From Burkholderia sp. Bp8992 (GTDB lineage Bacteria; Pseudomonadota; Gammaproteobacteria; Burkholderiales; Burkholderiaceae), in contig NZ_QTQI01000048.1 of NCBI RefSeq assembly GCF_003853705.1, positions 1-35,591 on the forward strand: a stretch of 35,591 bases of DNA. Reading direction: 5' to 3'. The notes below the pieces were generated by a model. It saw only the letters and a program-made list of their open reading frames with translations. It did no database searches and was not told where the DNA came from. The position numbers and the translations under genes are program-made. Within the stretch, counting starts at the first letter, position 1. Each line of letters begins with the position of its first letter. Positions 15,714 through 23,864 of this stretch are shown piece by piece.

Positions 15714-16904
15714 ATGAACGTTGTGAATCTGCAGGATGACGCGCGACAGGAAAACGCGCGGTTCGTCGTCGTGATGCTGCTGCTCGGCATCCTCGGGCCG
15801 ACGGTCTTTCTCGGGCTGCCCGCGATCGTCGGGCAGGTCGAGCGCCATTGGGGCTTCGGTGAGGCGGCGCTCGGGCTGTCGAGCTTCATCGAGGTGCTCG
15901 GCGAATCGACGGGCACGCTGCTCGTCGCATTCGTGCTCGGCCGCCAGCCGGTGCGGCTCGTGCTCGCGGGCGCGGTGACGCTCGCGGCCGGCGCGAACCT
16001 CGGCACGCTCGCGACGCACGGGCTCGTCGCCTATTCGACGTTGCAGTTCATCGCAGGCGTCGGCTCGGGCGGGCTGAACGGCATCGCGCTGCGCTACCTG
16101 TCGTATTCGCGCGCGCCGGAACGCAATCTCGGGATCATGCTGATGGGGCAGGTGATGTGGAGCATGGCGCTGCTCGCCACGATCTTCCCGACGCTGAGCG
16201 GCATGTGGGGCGCACACGGCGTGTTCGGCTTCGTCGCGTGCGTACTCGGCATGTTCGTGCTCGCGACGCCGCTGTTCCGCCGCGGCGAGACGATGGCCGC
16301 GCCGACGCCGGCCGGTGTCGCCGGCCGCATCGATCGCAAGGGCGCGATGCTCGTGCTGTGCGCGCAGCTCGCGCTGTACGGCGGCGTCGGCGTCGTGTGG
16401 ACCTTCCTCGAGAAGATCGGCACCGATGCGGGCCTGAGCGGCAAGTCGGTGTCGCTCGTGCTCGGTATCGCGAACGTCGCGAGCCTCGTGATCTGCGCGG
16501 CGATGCCGAAGCTCGGCGCGGGCGCCGGCCTGCGCCGCTGGACGCTCGTGAACCTCGGCGGCTGCGCGGTCGCGGCCGTGCTGCTCGCGATGCCGGCGTC
16601 GGTCGCGACGTTCACGCTCGGCGCGGTCGTGTTCATCGGCTGCTGGACCGGCGGCGCGCTGCTGATCTACGCGACGATTCCGCAGTACGACCTGATCGGC
16701 AAGTCGGCCGCGCTGTCGCCGGGCTGCGTCGCGCTCGGCTATGGCGTCGGCTCGGTCGCGGGCGGTTCGCTGATCGAGAGTGTCGGCACGCAGTCGGCGC
16801 TGATCGCGGCGATCGTGCTGTGCGCGGTGGCGTTCCTCTGCTACGGGCGGCTGCGGCCGGCCGTGTTCGGCATCGAGCGCTCGCTCGCGGCGGCATCGAA
16901 GTGA
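15714..16904 (+). CDS. MFS transporter 1
   Basis: A 396-residue hydrophobic protein with about 12 predicted membrane helices split by a cytoplasmic loop near residues 190-215. An acidic helix motif F-I-E-V-L-G-E-S-T-G lies in the second helix. It sits directly after the FAD oxidoreductase and before a LysR gene on the same strand, with GGAGAGAG just upstream of the ATG. I infer uptake of the operon's substrate or export of a product. The family gives no specificity. Confidence 0.85.
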   Translation: MNVVNLQDDARQENARFVVVMLLLGILGPTVFLGLPAIVGQVERHWGFGEAALGLSSFIEVLGESTGTLLVAFVLGRQPVRLVLAGAVTLAAGANLGTLATHGLVAYSTLQFIAGVGSGGLNGIALRYLSYSRAPERNLGIMLMGQVMWSMALLATIFPTLSGMWGAHGVFGFVACVLGMFVLATPLFRRGETMAAPTPAGVAGRIDRKGAMLVLCAQLALYGGVGVVWTFLEKIGTDAGLSGKSVSLVLGIANVASLVICAAMPKLGAGAGLRRWTLVNLGGCAVAAVLLAMPASVATFTLGAVVFIGCWTGGALLIYATIPQYDLIGKSAALSPGCVALGYGVGSVAGGSLIESVGTQSALIAAIVLCAVAFLCYGRLRPAVFGIERSLAAASK

Positions 16905-17035
16905 CGGGGTTGCGACGCGCGCTGCTGCCGATGGCGGTGCGTGTCGGGTTCGGTTCATCGGCGAAGTCGGCGGGCGGCGCGCGTGAAGCGCGTCGGGCCG
17001 GCCGGGCAACGCGCATTCGCGCAGCGGCTTGAAGC

Positions 17036-17956
17036 ATGTTCTCGAATACTTCAGATCTCGATCTCCGGCTCATCCGGGTCTTTCTGGCCGTCGTCGATGC
17101 ACGCGGCATCACGGCCGCCGAGGCATCGCTCGGCGTGCGGCAGTCGACGATCAGCACGCAGCTGTCGGCGCTCGAGGCGCGTGTCGGCTTCAAGCTGTGC
17201 GATCGCGGCCGCGGCGGGTTTCGCCTGACGTCGAAGGGCGAACGCTTCGCGGCCACCGCACGCACGCTCGTCGCGGCGACCTCTGAATTCGTCGCGCGCG
17301 TGCGCGACATCGACCGCAAGCTGGTCGGCACGCTGTCGATCGGGTTGATCGGCCAGGCGCCGCTCGTCGAGAATGCGCGCGTGGCCGAGGCGATCGGCGC
17401 GTTCCGCAAGCGCGACCAGGCCGTCACGTTCTCGATGAAGGTCGCGTCGCCGCAGGAGCTCGAGGAGAGCCTCGTCAACAACCAGCTCGATCTCGCGATC
17501 GGCTATTTCTGGCATCGCGTGCCGGGCCTGCTCTATACGCCGCTGTTCACCGAGCAGCAGGTGATCTACTGCGGGCGCGGGCACCCGCTGTTCCATGCGT
17601 CGCGGCCCGTGACGGCGGACGACCTGCAGCTTCACGACTGGGTGTGGCGCACCTACCCGGTGCCCGAGGAGCAGTACCCGCTGCCCGAGCGGCGCGTGAC
17701 CGCGAGCGCGGACAGCATCGAGGCCGCGACGATCCTGATCCTGTCGGGCGGTCATCTCGGCTACCTGCCTGCGCACTACGCGGAGCCGTTCGAGCAGCGC
17801 GGGCTCGTGAAGGCCGTCGGCCGCGCGACGTTCAGCTTCGACGTGCCGCTGCATCTCGCGATGAAGCGCAGCACGAGCGACAAGCCGATCGTCGACGCGT
17901 TCTGCGAGGACTTGCTGCGCGCGTTCAACATCAAGGCGGCGGCGCTCGCCGCGTAG
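17036..17956 (+). CDS. LysR-type transcriptional regulator 2
   Basis: A 306-residue LTTR. The helix-turn-helix lies at about residues 8-66 (V-F-L-A-V-V-D-A-R-G-I-T-A-A-E-A and Q-S-T-I-S-T-Q-L-S-A-L-E). A substrate-binding-like effector domain follows, with a D-L-A-I-G-Y-F strand typical of the fold. It is 131 bp downstream of MFS transporter 1 on the same strand, so it may be the last gene of the cupin operon or have its own weak promoter. It converges on regulator 2 with only 17 bp between stop codons. A local regulator on top of the two LuxR proteins suggests layered control. Confidence 0.9.
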   Translation: MFSNTSDLDLRLIRVFLAVVDARGITAAEASLGVRQSTISTQLSALEARVGFKLCDRGRGGFRLTSKGERFAATARTLVAATSEFVARVRDIDRKLVGTLSIGLIGQAPLVENARVAEAIGAFRKRDQAVTFSMKVASPQELEESLVNNQLDLAIGYFWHRVPGLLYTPLFTEQQVIYCGRGHPLFHASRPVTADDLQLHDWVWRTYPVPEEQYPLPERRVTASADSIEAATILILSGGHLGYLPAHYAEPFEQRGLVKAVGRATFSFDVPLHLAMKRSTSDKPIVDAFCEDLLRAFNIKAAALAA

Positions 17957-17973
17957 GCACGCGGGCGGCGCGC

Positions 17974-18804
17974 TCAGCCGTCGACGAGCACCCAGTCGAA
18001 CAGCTCGCGGCGCGTGCGCACGCCGAGCTTCGCGAACGCGCGCTTCACGTACGACTCGGCCGTCGACAGTTTCACGTCGAGCTGCTGCGCGGCCTCGGGC
18101 ACCGAGCGCCCGCACAGCATCAGCCGGCAGATCTCGTGCTCGCGGCGCGACAGCTGCACGTCCTGGCGTTCGAGGCGTGCGTCGAAGCTCGCCTGCGATT
18201 CGACGTTCACCGACACCGCCGCCACGCGCCGCGCCGCGCAGGTGCGCGCATGCAGCTCGAACATCGGGAACAGCAGGTCGACCATCTGGCGGAAGTGGAA
18301 CAGTTCGTCCGTCGTGAACGCGGCGCGCCCGCCGGAGCGCGCGAGGCCGAGTGCGTACTGCAGGTGCGCGTTGCCGTGCACCAGGATGCATTCCTGCACG
18401 ATGCCCGGTTCGTCGAAGATCCGCCGGCGGAACTCGCCTTGCGCGATGCCGTCGACGTGCCGCTGCACGAGCAGCGTGCCGGCCTTGCCGCGCAGCGGCG
18501 CGACCAGCGGGTCGCTCTGGCAGTAGTCCTGGTAGTAGATGTCCATCACGCGCAGCGTATCGGCCGCGAAGCGCAGGCTGCCGCTGCCGAGCCATTCGAC
18601 GACGAAGCCCGACGTGCTGCCCGTGTCCGCGCGCCAGCGTTCGAGGTGCACGGCGTCGGCGTCGATGCTGTCGTTGACGAACTCCGTGACCGCGCCGACG
18701 AAATCCTGCGTGCCGACCGCGCGCAGCGTCGCGCCGAGCGAGTCGGGGCGCACGCCGATCAGGAAGTGGCCGCGGGCGGCCGGGTCGGGCTGGAGAAGTC
18801 GCAT
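17974..18804 (-). CDS. LuxR-type (helix-turn-helix) transcriptional regulator 2
   Basis: A 276-residue paralogue of regulator 1 with the same architecture: about 200 residues of sensor-like sequence, then L-S-R-R-E-H-E-I-C-R, V-P-E-A-A-Q-Q-L-D-V and A-E-S-Y-V-K-R-A-F-A-K-L-G-V-R-T-R-R-E-L. The recognition-helix region is nearly identical to regulator 1, so the two should bind the same or very similar DNA. It is divergent from the amidohydrolase gene with promoter element copy B between them. The ATG at 18804 is chosen by alignment with regulator 1; the open frame continues upstream but lacks similarity. Confidence 0.88.
   Translation of the reverse strand: MRLLQPDPAARGHFLIGVRPDSLGATLRAVGTQDFVGAVTEFVNDSIDADAVHLERWRADTGSTSGFVVEWLGSGSLRFAADTLRVMDIYYQDYCQSDPLVAPLRGKAGTLLVQRHVDGIAQGEFRRRIFDEPGIVQECILVHGNAHLQYALGLARSGGRAAFTTDELFHFRQMVDLLFPMFELHARTCAARRVAAVSVNVESQASFDARLERQDVQLSRREHEICRLMLCGRSVPEAAQQLDVKLSTAESYVKRAFAKLGVRTRRELFDWVLVDG
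18017..18062. repeat. 46-bp identical segment shared by the two LuxR genes (copy 2)
   Basis: Identical to 12751-12796. It encodes the recognition helix region of regulator 2. Confidence 0.85.
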
Positions 18805-18955
18805 GGTCGGGCGGGAGCGGTCAAGGGACAGTAGGACGTTACGCGAACGTCGCGCCCGCGTCAGCCGGGAATCCACCGGATCAACCCCGCGGATTTCGCG
18901 CGTTGTCCCCAAAACGATGACAAGACCGTGCATTCGGAGGCCGGAATTCGCGAAA

Positions 18956-19002
18956 GCCCCCTTGGCGGGGGGGCATACCGGTGCCAATCGTCTGCCTATA
19001 GT
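18956..19002 (+). promoter_or_regulatory. Shared operator/promoter, copy B (amidohydrolase)
   Basis: GCCCC-N10-GGGCATACCGG occupies 18956-18981 and TATAGT lies at 18997-19002, with the same spacings as copies A and C. The C and G runs form a dyad. It lies between regulator 2 and the divergent amidohydrolase gene, and the predicted start of transcription is about 35 bp before the ATG at 19043. Confidence 0.65.
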
Positions 19003-19042
19003 GAAAGCGCTTCGAAAACCTGATGACCACAAAGGACAGGCA

Positions 19043-20767
19043 ATGCAGATTCAACCGACGCAGGCCGCCGCGACGCCGGCGGATTTCGTTCTGATCAACG
19101 CGAAGGTCTACACCGTCGATCCGCACAAGCCGTGGGCGCAGGCCGTGGCCGTGCGCGACGGCCGGATCGTCTTCGTCGGCGACACGGCGGCCGTGCAGGC
19201 ATACGTCGGCGCGCGGACGAAGGTCGTCGATGCGGCCGGCCGGCTCGTGCTGCCGGGCTTCGTCGAGTCGCACTGGCACTTCGAGACGACCGCGTTCGCG
19301 TTCCAGGCGTTCGTGAACTACGAGGATCCGCAGAAGGTGCTCGACGCGTTGCGCACCTACGTCGACACGCATCCGGACGAGCCAGCGATCACCGGGATGG
19401 GCTGGGTGCAGGCGACGATTCCGCCGGCGATGCTGCGCAAGGAGACGCTCGACGCGATCTGCGCGGATCGCCCCGTATGCCTGCTGTCGACCGATTTCCA
19501 TTCGATGTGGGTGAACTCGAAGGCGCTGGAGATCGCCGGCATCGACGCGTCGACGCCGCCCGTGCAGGAAGGCGCGAGCTGGTTCGAGAAGGACGCGGCG
19601 ACGGGCGAGCCGACCGGCCTGATCGTCGACGGCGCCGCGTATTCGTTGCTGTTGCAGCGGATCAGCGCGGCCGGCCTGCTGCCGACCGGCATCGACCTGT
19701 ACCTGAAGTCGATTCCGCCGTGGCAGAAGAAGCTGTGCGCGGCCGGCGTGACGACCGTGTTCGACGCCGGCTTCTTCGACGCGAGCGGCGACCAGTCGCT
19801 GCTGTACGAGACGCTGCAGACGATGGAGCGTGCGGGCGACCTGAAGTTGCGCGTGGTCGGCAGCGTCGCGGTGATCGGCGAGATCGACGACCCGGTCGGC
19901 ACGCTGATCCGGTATCGCGAGCAGTACGATTCGCCGCTCGTGAAGGCGCGCGCGCTGAAGCTGTTCCTCGACGGCACCGAGGCGAACCACACCGCGTACC
20001 TGCTCGAACCGTACGCGGACCGCCCCGACACCTGCGGCGCGCCGACGATGCCGGCCGACACGTTCAACCGCTATCTGGTCGAAGCCGATCGCGCGAACGC
20101 GAACGTGATGGTCCACTGCGTCGGCGACGCAGCGGTGCGGATGGCGCTCGACGGCTTCGACGCGGTCAACCGCTCGAACCCGCCGCGCGACCGCCGCCAC
20201 GTGATCACGCACGCGTTCCTCACGCATCCGGACGACATCCCGCGCTTCCGCCGCGCGGGCGTGATGGCGAACACGCAGCTGCAGTGGGGCGTGGTCGACG
20301 CGTACACCGAGCAATTGCGCGACCACTACGGCCACGAACGCTGGAGCAACATGTACAAGTTCCGCACGTTCCTCGACGAAGGCGTGACGGTGTCGATCGG
20401 CATGGACGGCCTCGCGTGCCAGTGCCGCTGCCAGCACAAGCCGCTCGAACACATCGAGTCGGGCCACACGCGCCAGCTAGCGGGCGAGCCCGACGCGCCG
20501 GTGTTCCCGGACATCGCCGAGCGCCTGAGCATTCCGCAGCTGATCGCCGCATACACGATCCACGGTGCGTACCAGCTCGGGATGGAGCACGAGGTCGGCT
20601 CGCTCACGCCCGGCAAGCGCGCGGATCTCGTCGTGCTCGAGCACGACCTGTTCGAGGTCGGCCAGTACGACATCGGCCGCATCGACGTCGGGCTGACGAT
20701 GATGGGCGGCCGCATCACGCACGTCGGCGACGATTTCGGTGCGCGCACGGGGTTGCAGGCGTCCTGA
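19043..20767 (+). CDS. Metal-dependent amidohydrolase (YtcJ-like, Amidohydro_3)
   Basis: A 574-residue TIM-barrel amidohydrolase. The metal site begins with S-H-W-H (His77, His79). Further landmarks are K-A-L-K-L-F-L-D-G-T (candidate carboxylated Lys), V-M-V-H-C-V-G-D, V-I-T-H-A-F-L-T-H and the late G-M-D-G. The N- and C-terminal beta composite domain is complete (A-V-A-V-R-D-G-R-I-V-F-V-G and G-K-R-A-D-L-V-V-L). YtcJ-like enzymes include N-substituted formamide deformylase, so amide cleavage releasing an amine is plausible. Between the catalytic Asp and the next helix there is an unusual C-Q-C-R-C-Q-H. AAAGGACAGG precedes the ATG. A terminator hairpin at 20829 ends the unit. Confidence 0.9.
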   Translation: MQIQPTQAAATPADFVLINAKVYTVDPHKPWAQAVAVRDGRIVFVGDTAAVQAYVGARTKVVDAAGRLVLPGFVESHWHFETTAFAFQAFVNYEDPQKVLDALRTYVDTHPDEPAITGMGWVQATIPPAMLRKETLDAICADRPVCLLSTDFHSMWVNSKALEIAGIDASTPPVQEGASWFEKDAATGEPTGLIVDGAAYSLLLQRISAAGLLPTGIDLYLKSIPPWQKKLCAAGVTTVFDAGFFDASGDQSLLYETLQTMERAGDLKLRVVGSVAVIGEIDDPVGTLIRYREQYDSPLVKARALKLFLDGTEANHTAYLLEPYADRPDTCGAPTMPADTFNRYLVEADRANANVMVHCVGDAAVRMALDGFDAVNRSNPPRDRRHVITHAFLTHPDDIPRFRRAGVMANTQLQWGVVDAYTEQLRDHYGHERWSNMYKFRTFLDEGVTVSIGMDGLACQCRCQHKPLEHIESGHTRQLAGEPDAPVFPDIAERLSIPQLIAAYTIHGAYQLGMEHEVGSLTPGKRADLVVLEHDLFEVGQYDIGRIDVGLTMMGGRITHVGDDFGARTGLQAS

Positions 20768-20828
20768 CCGGGCATCCCGGCTGACGACGCGGTGACGGAG
20801 GCTTTCGGATGGCTTCCGTGCTCGCGGG

Positions 20829-20860
20829 TCGGCGCATCCGGCCGGAACCGGATGCGCCGA
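20829..20860 (+). terminator. Hairpin after the amidohydrolase gene
   Basis: A perfect 13-bp stem (20829-20841 with 20848-20860) with a 6-base loop is followed by TTGTG. The T tract is weak, but the position, 61 bp after the amidohydrolase stop and just before promoter copy C, fits a terminator separating two units. Confidence 0.65.
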
Positions 20861-20871
20861 TTGTGCGGCGT

Positions 20872-20918
20872 GTCCCCCTATTGGCAGGGCAGACCGGCCA
20901 ATTTCCTCTGGCTACATT
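20872..20918 (+). promoter_or_regulatory. Shared operator/promoter, copy C (binding-protein operon)
   Basis: GTCCC-N10-GGGCAGACCGG occupies 20872-20897 and TACATT lies at 20913-20918, with the same spacings as copies A and B. It lies directly behind the hairpin terminator and upstream of the PotF-like gene at 20980. Confidence 0.62.
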
Positions 20919-20979
20919 TTTCCGGACCGAAGCACACCCCGTTCATCGCGAACGGATCATGATATCGACGGAGGAAAGC

Positions 20980-22095
20980 ATGGCACGGGACTGGAAACAC
21001 CATCTGAGGACGGCATGCGCGGCGCTCGCGCTGGGCGGGTTCGCGTGCGCGGGCACGCCGGTCGCGCACGCGGCTGACGTCGTCAACGTGTACAACTGGG
21101 GCAACTCGATCGGCAAGGCGACGATCGCGAACTTCGAGAAGGCGACCGGCATCAAGGTCGTCTACCAGGAGTTCGATTCGAACGAGACGCTGCAGGCGAA
21201 GCTGCTGTCGGGCACGTCGGGCTACGACGTCGTCGTGCCGTCCGACATCTTCTGGGCGCGGCAGCTGCAGGCCGGCCTCTACCGCAGGATCGACAAGAGC
21301 CAGGTGCCGAACTACGGGCTGCTCGATCCGGAAATCATGAAGGTGCTCGCGAAGGACGATCCGGGCAACCAGTTCGGCATTCCGTGGACCTGGGGCACCG
21401 ACGGGCTCGGGATGAACGTCGAGAAGGTGAAGGCCGCGCTCGGCAACGACGCGCCGCTCGACAGCTGGGCGCTGCTGTTCGACCCGAAGTACGCGCAGAA
21501 GCTGAAGCACTGCGGCGTGTCGGTGCTCGATTCGCCGGTCGATGCGTTCGGGATGGCGTTCATGTACCTGAAGAAGGATCCGAACACGACGAACCCGGCC
21601 GACTACCAGGCCGCATACGAGCTGCTGAAGACGGTGCGGCCGTACATCACGCAGTTCAATTCGAGCAGCTACATCAACGATCTCGCGGGCGGCGACATCT
21701 GCCTCGCGCTCGGCTGGTCGGGCGACGTGAACTCCGCGCGGATCGCGGCGGCTGCCGCGAAGAAGGCGTATCACATCAAGTACGTGATCCCGACCGAGGG
21801 CAGCGCGATGTGGTTCGACATGATGGCGATCCCGAAGGATGCGCCGCATCCGGACGCCGCGCTGAAGTTCGTGAACTTCGTGCTGTCGGAGAAGGAGAGC
21901 GCGAACCTGACCAACGACACGTCGTATCCGTCGGCCGTGCCGTCGTCGCGGCACCTCGTGCGCGCCGAAGTGACGGGTGATCCGGCCGTGTTCCCGCCCG
22001 CCGACGTGATCCGCAAGCTGAACGTCAGCAAGCCGGTTCCGCCCGAGCTGATGCGTCTGCAGAACCGTCTCTGGACGAAGCTGAAGACCGAGTAA
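20980..22095 (+). CDS. Polyamine-type ABC transporter substrate-binding protein (PotF/PotD-like)
   Basis: A 371-residue periplasmic binding protein with a Sec signal (basic start, hydrophobic core, V-A-H-A-A-D cleavage region near residue 31). The mature start V-N-V-Y-N-W-G-N and the later G-Y-D-V-V-V-P-S, P-W-T-W-G-T-D-G-L and A-M-W-F-D are the PotF/SpuD pattern that lines the polyamine pocket. GGAGG lies 5 bases before the ATG at 20980; longer in-frame starts (20809, 20959) lack this. No permease or ATPase accompanies it, so it must work with a transporter encoded elsewhere or serve as a sensor ligand-binder. It heads a unit with the DUF3138 protein and the C45 hydrolase. Confidence 0.9.
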   Translation: MARDWKHHLRTACAALALGGFACAGTPVAHAADVVNVYNWGNSIGKATIANFEKATGIKVVYQEFDSNETLQAKLLSGTSGYDVVVPSDIFWARQLQAGLYRRIDKSQVPNYGLLDPEIMKVLAKDDPGNQFGIPWTWGTDGLGMNVEKVKAALGNDAPLDSWALLFDPKYAQKLKHCGVSVLDSPVDAFGMAFMYLKKDPNTTNPADYQAAYELLKTVRPYITQFNSSSYINDLAGGDICLALGWSGDVNSARIAAAAAKKAYHIKYVIPTEGSAMWFDMMAIPKDAPHPDAALKFVNFVLSEKESANLTNDTSYPSAVPSSRHLVRAEVTGDPAVFPPADVIRKLNVSKPVPPELMRLQNRLWTKLKTE

Positions 22096-22130
22096 GCCGG
22101 CCGCCGTTCCCCGCACTCCCGCCTACCTTT

Positions 22131-22170
22131 CGCGCGCCCCGCCGCTGATCGCGGCGGGCGGGGGCGCGCG
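22131..22170 (+). other. Long GC-rich hairpin between binding protein and DUF3138 gene
   Basis: CGCGCGCCCCGCCGC (22131-22145) pairs, with a small internal bulge, with the G-rich arm up to about 22170, around a TGATC loop. There is no T tract. It may reduce downstream expression or protect the upstream binding-protein message, as often seen after abundant binding-protein genes. Confidence 0.45.
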
Positions 22171-22193
22171 CGTCCCCAACGACCACCGACAAC

Positions 22194-23777
22194 ATGAAAA
22201 TCAAACACATGACGGCGCTGTGCCTGCTCGCGTTCGAAGCGGCTTCGGCGTTCGCGCACACGTCACCGCAAGCGACCGATGCAAGCAGGATGAAGGCGCT
22301 GCAGGCGCAGGTCACCGCGCTGCAGCAGCAGGTGAACGAGCTGCGCGCGAGCATGCTGGCCGCGAAACCCGCCGGCGCCGCAACGCCTGCCCAGGCCGCA
22401 TCCGGCGGCGCGAAGATCGGCACGATCAATACGGCGGCAGCCGTTGCGCCGGCAGCCGATGCGGCGCCCGCCTTCACGAACGACGACCTGCAGCAGATGC
22501 GCGAACAGATCGCGAACGCGTCGCTGAAGGTCGACTCGCTGCAGGAAGCCGCGACGACCGGCCCGCTCGCGGGCCTGAGCATCACCGGCTACGTCGATCC
22601 CGTCTACCTGTTCAACCGCGCGCAGCGCACGTCCGGCTTCCAGTTCCTGAATCACGATCCGGGCGCGTACGACTACTACAACAGCACGATCGGCGACGTG
22701 TACCTCGACATCAAGAAGACCTTCGGCGTGGGCCCGATGGCGCCGTCGGCGGAGATCGTGATCCAGCCGAACCGCGGCTTCGGCAACGTGTTCAGCAATT
22801 CGCACGGCGGCATCGGCAACAACATCGTCACGCAGGCGCAGGTGAACGTGCCGCTCAGCACGACGCGCACGTTCGAGATCGGCATGATGCCGAGCCTCGC
22901 GGGCTACGAGATGCAGCCGTCGAACCAGATGCTCACGCTCACGCACGGGCTGCTGTACGACTTCAGCGAGCCGGGCAACCTGATCGGCATCGGGCTGAAA
23001 GGCTCCAATGCGGCGATGACGCGCTTCTGGCAGGTCGTGATCGGCAACGAGGTGCTGCGCACGGCCGGCGCGATCGCGAACGCGGCGAACAACACGACCA
23101 AGACCAACTGGACGCCGACGATCACCGCGCGCTTCGACAACGCGACGTCGACGGCGTTCGACTTCGGCATTTCCGGGATGCTCGGCCGGCAGTCGCTGTT
23201 CTCGCCGTGCGCGGTGGCGGGCGGCTACGGCTACCAGTGCAACGGCTCGTCGCCGACTGGCCTCTACAAGTACGTGGAAGCCGACATGACCTATACGCAC
23301 GACAAGACGCAGGTCAACGCGCAGGTCGACTACGGCGAGCTGCAGAAGGGCGCCTGGAACGGCGGCACCGCGCGCTGGTACGGGATGTCGCTGCTCGGCC
23401 ATACGAAGTGGACGACGTCGTGGGTCGGCCGCATGGGCGCGACGCTGCGCTTCGACTACCTGAACAACACGTCGAACGGCGGCGGCGGCACGAACATCCA
23501 GTACGGGCTCGCGGGCGGCAACCCGTCGGTGAACGGCACGAGCGGCTTCGGCATCGATCCGTCGTGCTTCCAGGGTTCGGCGACGAACGGCACCGAATGC
23601 AAGGGCGCGCAGCGCTACGCGATCACGGCAGACCTGTTGTTCTATCCCACGCAGCAGATTACCGTGAAGGTCGAGTACCGCCACGACGCGGCGAACCATC
23701 CGGTGTTCCTGAAGAGCAACGGCACGTACGCGCGCAGCAACGACCTCGCGGGGATGCAGTTCATCTACGCGTTCTGA
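22194..23777 (+). CDS. Outer-membrane beta-barrel protein (DUF3138 family)
   Basis: A 527-residue exported protein. A Sec signal ends near A-F-A-H-T (about residue 22). A short heptad-rich coiled coil (M-K-A-L-Q-A-Q-V-T-A-L-Q-Q-Q-V, about 33-55) and a low-complexity Ala/Pro linker follow. Then comes a long series of amphipathic strands with many aromatic turn residues, and the protein ends in Q-F-I-Y-A-F, the terminal aromatic that signals insertion into the outer membrane. This matches the DUF3138 proteins of Burkholderiales. I infer a porin that brings the substrate of the operon across the outer membrane. Four cysteines in two pairs in the barrel half could form disulphides. Confidence 0.85.
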   Translation: MKIKHMTALCLLAFEAASAFAHTSPQATDASRMKALQAQVTALQQQVNELRASMLAAKPAGAATPAQAASGGAKIGTINTAAAVAPAADAAPAFTNDDLQQMREQIANASLKVDSLQEAATTGPLAGLSITGYVDPVYLFNRAQRTSGFQFLNHDPGAYDYYNSTIGDVYLDIKKTFGVGPMAPSAEIVIQPNRGFGNVFSNSHGGIGNNIVTQAQVNVPLSTTRTFEIGMMPSLAGYEMQPSNQMLTLTHGLLYDFSEPGNLIGIGLKGSNAAMTRFWQVVIGNEVLRTAGAIANAANNTTKTNWTPTITARFDNATSTAFDFGISGMLGRQSLFSPCAVAGGYGYQCNGSSPTGLYKYVEADMTYTHDKTQVNAQVDYGELQKGAWNGGTARWYGMSLLGHTKWTTSWVGRMGATLRFDYLNNTSNGGGGTNIQYGLAGGNPSVNGTSGFGIDPSCFQGSATNGTECKGAQRYAITADLLFYPTQQITVKVEYRHDAANHPVFLKSNGTYARSNDLAGMQFIYAF

Positions 23778-23864
23778 CGACCGGCACGTTCCGATTCATT
23801 CGCATAACGTAACGTGGTCCGGGCCGCGCGGGCCCGGATCTCATTCGACCCAGGAGGTTTGATC

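Noticed and set aside
14868-17009. Long minus-strand frame opposite the FAD oxidoreductase and MFS genes
   Set aside because: Low-complexity Arg/Ala/His composition, no ribosome site, antisense to clear genes.
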